This document shows, in pieces, positions 60,201-64,000 of a stretch of DNA of 64,000 bases (position 1 is the first letter of the stretch; each line of letters begins with the position of its first letter). The stretch lies in the NCBI GenBank assembly GCA_019614645.1, contig JABWDB010000002.1:17025501-17089500 (forward strand), in the 5' to 3' direction. The notes under the pieces are model-generated. The model saw only the letters and a list, made by a program, of their open reading frames with translations. It searched no databases and was not told where the DNA came from. Position numbers and translations under genes: made by a program. The stretch is from Stratiolaelaps scimitus. Taxonomy: Eukaryota > Arthropoda > Arachnida > Mesostigmata > Laelapidae.

Positions 60201-61900
60201 GCGATAGTCGAGGTGGCTGTAGCTAGCCGGGCGTTGTGTCAAGCGAAGGACGAGGAGGAAAGGAGAAACCTCGCCAAGGGACTCACAAAGGGCCCACGAA
60301 GCCTGGCTGGATCGCCACCGGTTTATGCAGCTCGTCGCTGGTCCGCTCGGCCTCCTGGACACACATACACGGCCAGGGAGAGACGGGCGCGACGGACGAG
60401 AGACAAAAACGTTCCTCATATTTTCTCCCTTCACCTTTTATGCCTTTGAGTCTACTGGGTAGCGGTGAGTGCCATTGTCTGTACAGGCTGGAACGACGCA
60501 GTGCAGACACCACTAGCCTGCACTAGCTGTAACATCTACCCAGTCTTTCCAGACCTGGTCCCTTCAGAGTAGTGTCTTTCGTCTGGCGGCTTGTTCCTTC
60601 TCGAAAGAAAGCTTGGCTGTGTATCCCTCTCTCTCTCGTACTCTGTGTACTGTAGGGCTCTGGCTAGCCACACAAGGGCGCGTCATGCACATTCTTCTTT
60701 GAAGACATGAAAGCCTTGACGCGCGACCATCAAACGTCCGTCTCCAAACATGGCGTCGGGTCAAGAGGATCACCAGCCTAGGCAACGGCACAGTCTAAGT
60801 GAATACTTTTATTGCTTATGCTAGTTATTATTTATCATGTAAATTTGCAAACATTGAAGAGCAAAGTGCAAAGGGATCCCCCTAGCCCCTTCGACTACAC
60901 ATTGTTATCTATATTCGTACGCAACGGGGGCTTGGTCAGTTTCGTGGCACTGCGAACGTGTTAAAATATCCATCGAACAAAATCAGATATTGCAAAGCGG
61001 ATGCGTAGCAAGTGGTGATCTGTTTACCCGAATGTTTTAGATCTTTACAGATTATTTCTATTATACTTCATTCACACCATAGGTCTTACACTGGGGTTTA
61101 AGTACATTCGAGTATCCGATGAAGTCCATTGTACCATTGGTCATATGCCTATAAGTATCTATGCATCCCCACAAAGCTTCTTCACATATGAACCTTAAAA
61201 AAATAAAAAGCTATTGCAGACGCTTACAGTTTTAGTCTCAACTTAGGATCCACTCCAATATCTAAGAAAGCAGTTAGATTAGCTTAACGGAAGGTGGCAT
61301 TTAAACATTAGCGTGTAATTCAAACCAGTTGACTCCGATATTAACGCATCAGCCCAAACAAAACCGAGCTCGCAAGATAAATGAACGTCTATATAGAAAA
61401 ATAAACTAATCGCCCTACAGAAAGAACTGTAAGCGAGTTCCAACGGTGTGTAACTGTTAAGAATAGATATGCGGACTCTCGCAAAAAACAAGGAATATTG
61501 ACTCCCGAATTAACGTTCATCAAAAGTGTGTGCACCTAGTTCATGCGGCTCGCGGACATACTTCGTAAGAACTTTCGTTCATAATAACGCCAGAGGCGAT
61601 CTAACGCTTGCAGCAAGATGGGCTGGATCGTAACTCGTTAATGTTGTGAGCGCATTGTTACAGTTCACATTTACGGCCACTTAGGGCTCATCATCTCGTC
61701 CTGAAATGTGCTGCGGTGTTGTGCATTATTCTCGTGTATTATATCATAGTGCAGCAAATATGTGATCTTTAATCCAACAAATTTGATAGCACCTTTAGCA
61801 AAAGCCTCACTTATATTCGCGTAACTATCCACTTAATCCACGTTTACTCAGTCAGTGATCGTAATTCATATATTGGTGCTTGAAAGTACGCAAACGACTA
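57207..61900. other. No gene recognised
   Basis: A minus frame at 57157-57447 may be the upstream continuation of the LINE relic. A GA run lies at about 58480-58498, and the decamer CAGTAGTGAC occurs three times (59375, 59395, 59547). Plus frames at 59027-59380 (117 codons) and 60045-60449 (134 codons, Arg-rich) are unrecognised. No other structure is seen. Confidence 0.45.
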
Positions 61901-62547
61901 GTTACACGCAAGCTGACGCTGGCCCGCCGATTCTGAGTTAGATGGTTCATCCACACGCACGTTGGAGTGCGTTGCCCGCTCAACCAAACTCTTCCATCTC
62001 CGATGGTATCACCCCGCCCGTCCCCACCCCGGTCCAAGGGAGCTTCGTCTGCTCACACGGTTCTCCGGGAGACAACAGGGAGGCCTGTCTCCCACCCAGC
62101 TCCCGAGCACCGGAGCAAGGGTGAGGGTAGGGCGCACCCTCAAGCTCGAAGGAGTGCATGGATGGATTTCGTCCAGTAACTTCGCCTGTGGTGCGCGAGC
62201 CATCTGTTCTCCAAGGAACGGTCACAGCTGTTGTATCGTATGTGCAAGCGGCCTCATCATTGTCGATTTCGAACAGACATGCAAGCCAAGCCCTCAACAA
62301 GGATCGTGCGATCCTGTCGAAGAGGCGTCATTGCATGCGGCAAAACAGTGCTCTCTGCCTGACATTCGCCTAGAGAAACACGAGATAACGGTAGCTGCTC
62401 GTAGTGACGATCAAAGCAAATCTATTGCATTATACTATTGTTGGTGTAGAGAACGCGATGTTAAGCCGGCAGTCACTAGGAGCATCCGGACGCGTGGCCG
62501 CACACGGTGATTACAAGTGATTACAGTTCGTTCTGTTGTCTATTCAG
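61901..62547 (+). other. Probable 5' untranslated exon of the zinc-finger gene
   Basis: The right end is defined by a consensus donor (TATTCAG followed by GTGAGTG, exon end 62547). In the frame that would continue into the protein, TGA stands at 62518-62520 with no later ATG before the donor, so the exon is leader sequence. The left end (transcription start) is not visible and the coordinate given is nominal. A 182-codon frame at 61962-62510 overlaps it and ends before the donor; it has no domain and I do not take it as coding. Confidence 0.5.
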
Positions 62548-62807
62548 GTGAGTGCGTTTTGAAGTGGTGGAATTGTCTTGTTCTCTACTAAATCTTCGAG
62601 TCTGGACAATGTAAAGTTGTCCAGACACCATTGGAAAGGTAGCGGACTGAGGCCCTCCGGAACACACTCATTATCGAACGGTAGACCTAATGCGGTTTTG
62701 CTTCGTTTGCCGAGGGCCCTCAGCCAGCCATTAGCTCTAGCGCTGGCTTGCACTCCAATGAGACGATGCCAGATCACTAACACACACATGCACGTTTCGA
62801 TTAACAG
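62548..62807 (+). other. Intron in the 5' leader of the zinc-finger gene
   Basis: 260 bp, from GTGAGTGCG to CGATTAACAG. Donor and acceptor both fit the spliceosomal consensus, although the pyrimidine tract is weak. The acceptor lies six bases before the start codon. A minus-strand frame (62789-62544) overlaps the intron; see rejected items. Confidence 0.55.
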
Positions 62808-62813
62808 GGAAAC

Positions 62814-63596
62814 ATGGACGACATTGCAAGGAGCGAGCCGGTGTTCGCGGTTGGTAAAATCATCCCTGCCAGGATTGCGCCCGCTCAGCCGGCTGCGCTC
62901 AACACCGCCTCCTCGTCAAGCAGGGGCGCCTGCTATGAAGATCCGCCTCCGTTGAACTTCGAGTGTCGCGTATGTCATAAGCGTTTTCTCGACCAGCGGC
63001 TCCTTGACAGCCATCGCGACGTGTCGAAATTGTGCAGCCCAATGTACAAAGAGGCTCGATGTCATATTTGTGGCTTGGAGTTCACGACGAATCAGGCGGC
63101 TACCAATCACATACGTACGCACGACAAAGACTCGCTGGAGACACGGGAGCAGTGTGTCTATCTGTGCCGAATCTGTGAGTTGCCACAGATATCCGAGGAC
63201 GCACTCCGGTTACATCTCCATAAACACATCGGCGTGCGACCATTTCAATGCAAGCTGTGCGGCCGCCGGCTGCACACGAAGTACAGCTTCGAGAAGCACC
63301 TCGAGTTGCACAACCGCGGCGCAAGGTACTTCGCCTGCGATGCATGCGGCGACAGATTCTCATTGAAAACCGAACTGTCGCTGCACGAACGCAGGACGCA
63401 CGCGGTTCGTGAGTGGAAATGCAGATTCTGCGAGAAGATGTTCTTCAAGCAGACCGCCTTGGAACAGCACGAAAATCTGCACACGCTAAGCAATCTTCTT
63501 CGGTGTCCACATTGTCCGAAACGCTTCTCGGCGTCGCAAAGCTTAAGAAACCACATTAAGGGTAGACATGGACTCATCTCGGGCGACACATCTTGA
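62814..63596 (+). CDS. C2H2 zinc-finger protein, seven fingers
   Basis: 260 codons, complete in one exon. The start ATG has a good context (AAAC before, G after), and an in-frame TGA lies in the spliced leader. Residues 1-48 are Ala/Pro/Ser-rich and disordered. Fingers by first Cys: C51-C54-H67-C74 (a C2HC variant), C83-C86-H99-H103, C118-C121-H134-H138, C146-C149-H162-H166, C175-C178-H191-H196, C203-C206-H219-H223, C231-C234-H247-H252. Most have the usual aromatic or large hydrophobic and Leu positions. Linkers are irregular and only the one before finger 4 (HIGVRPFQC) approaches the TGEKPF type. Tandem C2H2 arrays bind DNA, so a nuclear sequence-specific regulator is inferred. There is no recognisable ZAD, BTB or KRAB domain, and the orthologue cannot be named. 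Codon use is mixed and GC-richer than the flanks. Confidence 0.9.
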   Translation: MDDIARSEPVFAVGKIIPARIAPAQPAALNTASSSSRGACYEDPPPLNFECRVCHKRFLDQRLLDSHRDVSKLCSPMYKEARCHICGLEFTTNQAATNHIRTHDKDSLETREQCVYLCRICELPQISEDALRLHLHKHIGVRPFQCKLCGRRLHTKYSFEKHLELHNRGARYFACDACGDRFSLKTELSLHERRTHAVREWKCRFCEKMFFKQTALEQHENLHTLSNLLRCPHCPKRFSASQSLRNHIKGRHGLISGDTS

Positions 63597-63804
63597 GCAA
63601 CAACACGAGCACTAACGTAATGGCGGAGCGATAGATTTAGCTTCTTTGCCAAGAGCTCTCGGCTATGTATTTAAGATCAGTATGCTTGTTTCTCATTTGA
63701 TGTTTCGCAGAAATCCTCGACTTCTCTACTATGGGAATAAAGCTGATCTGCCGCTGTTTGCTGCAGAAAAATCGGCTCACTAGCATCCAACAGTTGTAAA
63801 TAAA
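63597..63804 (+). terminator. 3' untranslated region with two polyadenylation signals
   Basis: AATAAA occurs at 63736-63741 and again at 63799-63804, 140 and 203 bases after the stop codon, suiting two alternative 3' ends. T-rich sequence follows the second. Confidence 0.6.
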
Positions 63805-64000
63805 CCCAACTAGACGGAAAAGCTTTTACTTTGAGCAAAACTTTCGGTTTCGATCGTTTCTGAAAAGGACGTGACTGACAATGAACGACATAAAAAAAAA
63901 GGCTGAAATCGTGCTTGAAAATAGCAAATTCATTCAACGAAACTATAATCGTGTATCATATATACTTAACATGTATGGTAGTAGAAATTATATAAGATAT
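63805..64000. other. No gene recognised
   Basis: AT-rich sequence downstream of the zinc-finger gene, cut by the window edge. Confidence 0.5.

Noticed and set aside
61962..62510. A 182-codon frame upstream of the zinc-finger gene.
   Set aside because: It ends before the donor at 62547, has no recognised domain, and the exon containing it is better explained as an untranslated leader.
62544..62789. A minus-strand frame over the leader intron containing TALGLPF, recalling a block near the end of some LINE proteins.
   Set aside because: One short motif only, no other LINE motif in order, and the intron is just 260 bp.
1..64000. CRISPR arrays, bacterial operons, rRNA genes, complete tRNA genes.
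   Set aside because: No regularly spaced direct repeats, no compact gene arrangement with ribosome binding sites, and every tRNA-like stretch fails a full cloverleaf.

Overview
This is eukaryotic, gene-poor, repeat-bearing genomic DNA, almost certainly from an animal. Coding signal is sparse. Spliceosomal splice sites and AATAAA signals are visible, there are many (TA)n microsatellites, and decayed retrotransposons of several kinds are present. The RT plus restriction-like-endonuclease retroelement resembles, from memory, elements common in chelicerates (ticks and mites). An arthropod, perhaps an acarine, is my best guess, but nothing in the window proves the species.

Layout. From 0 to about 17.8 kb I see no gene, only short interspersed elements with tRNA-like promoters (near 0.1, 2.7, 5.4, 6.2 and 7.3 kb), TA microsatellites, and GC-rich patches with trinucleotide repeats (8.4-9.9, 12.5-13.3 and 14.9-16.5 kb). 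At 17.8-18.3 kb lies a minus-strand, frameshifted relic that looks like the ORF1 of a LINE, with a tRNA-like SINE head beside it. From 19.2 to 22.2 kb two 187-bp copies, identical at every base, face each other as inverted repeats 2.6 kb apart. Fragments of other LINEs sit at 28.5-29.0 kb (plus strand, endonuclease end) and 56.6-57.2 kb (minus strand, reverse transcriptase core).

Three stretches have real coding character. (1) 40226-40515, minus strand: a probable last exon with a splice acceptor, a GC-ending codon bias and a stop codon, of unknown family. (2) 41930-43663, plus strand: a 5'-truncated but uninterrupted LINE frame with reverse transcriptase, CCHC knuckle and restriction-like endonuclease. 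If the exon at 40.2 kb is real, this element sits upstream of it in antisense orientation, probably in an intron. (3) 62814-63596, plus strand: a complete 260-residue protein with seven zinc fingers, preceded by a spliced 5' leader (intron 62548-62807) and followed by two AATAAA signals.

The rest (roughly 90 percent) is best read as intron or intergenic DNA. Most open frames in it are short, overlap on both strands, and show no family motif. I find no clean tRNA or rRNA gene, no CRISPR array and no operon-like structure. The most unusual items are the identical inverted repeats at 19-22 kb, a set of three mutually exclusive hairpins at 45.57 kb, and the retrotransposon relics.
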